A DNA stretch of 6,516 nt from Myxococcales bacterium. GTDB lineage: Bacteria > Myxococcota_A > Polyangia > Fen-1088. The stretch spans positions 1 through 6,516 of the forward strand of contig PMNO01000591.1 in NCBI GenBank assembly GCA_003161835.1, given 5' to 3'. Below are positions 5,904 to 6,516 of the stretch, in pieces; within the stretch, counting starts at the first letter, position 1, and the number at the start of each line of letters is the position of its first letter. A program made the translations under genes and the position numbers. A model generated the notes under the pieces. It made no database searches. It was not told where the DNA came from and saw only the letters and a list, made by a program, of their open reading frames with translations.

Positions 5904-6516
5904 ATGGTGCGACGACAGCCGGGTCGGTCCCGTGGGACAAGGTGCGCGGCCTGGGCATTCGCGGTGATTCTGCTGACGGGAACCGTGACGTTCCGATCGT
6001 CCTCGGTCGCCGCCGCCGGCCCGGACCATCAGATGGAGATGAATGCACGCGAGGCGTTCGCGGCCGGCCGATTCGACGAGGCGTTGGCCCTGTTCGCCAA
6101 GCTCTACGCCGAGACGCTGCACCCCGTCTATCTGCGCAATATCGGACGGTGCCACCAAAAGATGCGAGAACCGCAGAAGGCCATCGATTCGTTTCACGAC
6201 TATTTGGCGAAAAACAGGAAGATCGCGCCCGACGAAACGGCCGAAATCGAAGGATACATCCACGAGATGGAGGCACTGAAACAAGAGCAGACCCGGGCCG
6301 GGGCCGCCGTGGGGACCGGTGACAAACCGGCGCCAGCGCCGGCGGTGAGACCGCCGCCTCCCCCGCCCTCGCCTTCACCGGCTCCGCTGCCCCTGGCACC
6401 CGCGCCCAACTCTGCCGCCGCATCCGAGGCGTCGCCGCTCGGGGCGACAATTGCCCTGGACTCGAACGGAACCAACCGAAGCGAACCGCTCGAGACGTCG
6501 GCCCCCCTGTACACGC
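5904..6516 (+). CDS. Secreted TPR protein with Pro/Ala-rich linker (runs off right edge)
   Basis: 204 complete codons from ATG 5904 with no stop before the window ends. Residues 1-38 look like a signal peptide: basic start (R3, R4, R8, R10, R13), hydrophobic AAWAFAVILLTGTVTF and a likely cleavage after VAAA (35-38). Residues about 45-108 form two TPR-like helical hairpins (AREAFAAGRFDEALALFAKL, then LRNIGRCHQK with AIDSFHDYLAKN), followed by a helical tail to about 131. Residues about 140-180 are a Pro/Ala/Ser linker with runs of prolines. The module probably mediates protein contacts in the periplasm. Similar secreted TPR proteins in myxobacteria often continue after the linker into a C-terminal membrane span or PEGA domain. 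The last residues seen (SAPLYT) would suit the approach to such a span, but that part lies outside the window. No ribosome site precedes the start; the promoter abuts it. The gene is divergent from the cyclase. Confidence 0.88.
   Translation, partial: MVRRQPGRSRGTRCAAWAFAVILLTGTVTFRSSSVAAAGPDHQMEMNAREAFAAGRFDEALALFAKLYAETLHPVYLRNIGRCHQKMREPQKAIDSFHDYLAKNRKIAPDETAEIEGYIHEMEALKQEQTRAGAAVGTGDKPAPAPAVRPPPPPPSPSPAPLPLAPAPNSAAASEASPLGATIALDSNGTNRSEPLETSAPLYT

Noticed and set aside
6340..6400. Repetitive CCG/CCC run suggestive of a DNA repeat
   Set aside because: It simply encodes the proline-rich linker of the TPR protein; there is no regular unit beyond codon-level bias.
5569..6450. Long minus-strand open frame of 293 codons across the cyclase-TPR divergent region
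   Set aside because: It overlaps the 5' ends of two well-supported genes and the promoter, and its composition is Arg/Pro/Ser-rich as in antisense frames.

Overview
The window is GC-rich chromosomal DNA (about 65% G+C by eye, strong G/C at third codon positions) from a Gram-negative bacterium. The best guess is a member of the Myxococcota or another former deltaproteobacterial lineage. The hints are a lipobox protein with bacterial Ig-like and lamin-tail domains, a secreted TPR protein with a long proline/alanine linker, and a multi-domain diguanylate cyclase. This assignment is inference from gene style; no rRNA or marker tree is available here.

Layout from left to right. Positions 1-434 (minus) hold the first 144 codons of a YebC/PmpR-family gene that runs off the left edge. 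Positions 482-1720 (minus) encode a predicted lipoprotein with Ig-like folds and a C-terminal lamin-tail domain. It lies 47 bp upstream of yebC in the same direction, and a perfect 10-bp hairpin wraps its stop codon. Positions 1836-2345 (plus) encode a Nudix hydrolase, divergent from the lipoprotein gene. Positions 2459-3049 (minus) encode a YibF-like glutathione S-transferase, convergent with the Nudix gene. A 327-bp non-coding gap (3050-3376) whose right end is clearly AT-richer than its surroundings leads into 3377-4225 (plus). That gene encodes an unrecognised single-membrane-span protein with a proline-rich outer part and a duplicated W-[IV]-D-P-F motif. Positions 4263 to about 5774 (minus) encode a GAF-PAS-GGDEF diguanylate cyclase. 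Divergent from it, 5904 to the right edge (plus) is the start of a secreted TPR protein with a good sigma-70-like promoter and an apparently almost leaderless start.

The genes do not form one recognisable pathway. Neighbours mostly alternate in direction, so most are probably single-gene transcription units; the exception is the possible lipoprotein-yebC pair. Themes are translation/regulation (YebC), small-molecule housekeeping (Nudix, GST), c-di-GMP signalling, and envelope proteins. I found no mobile element, CRISPR array, tRNA, rRNA or defence system. The points most worth checking are the W-[IV]-D-P-F membrane protein, the lamin-tail lipoprotein, the stop-codon hairpin and the near-leaderless promoter of the TPR gene.
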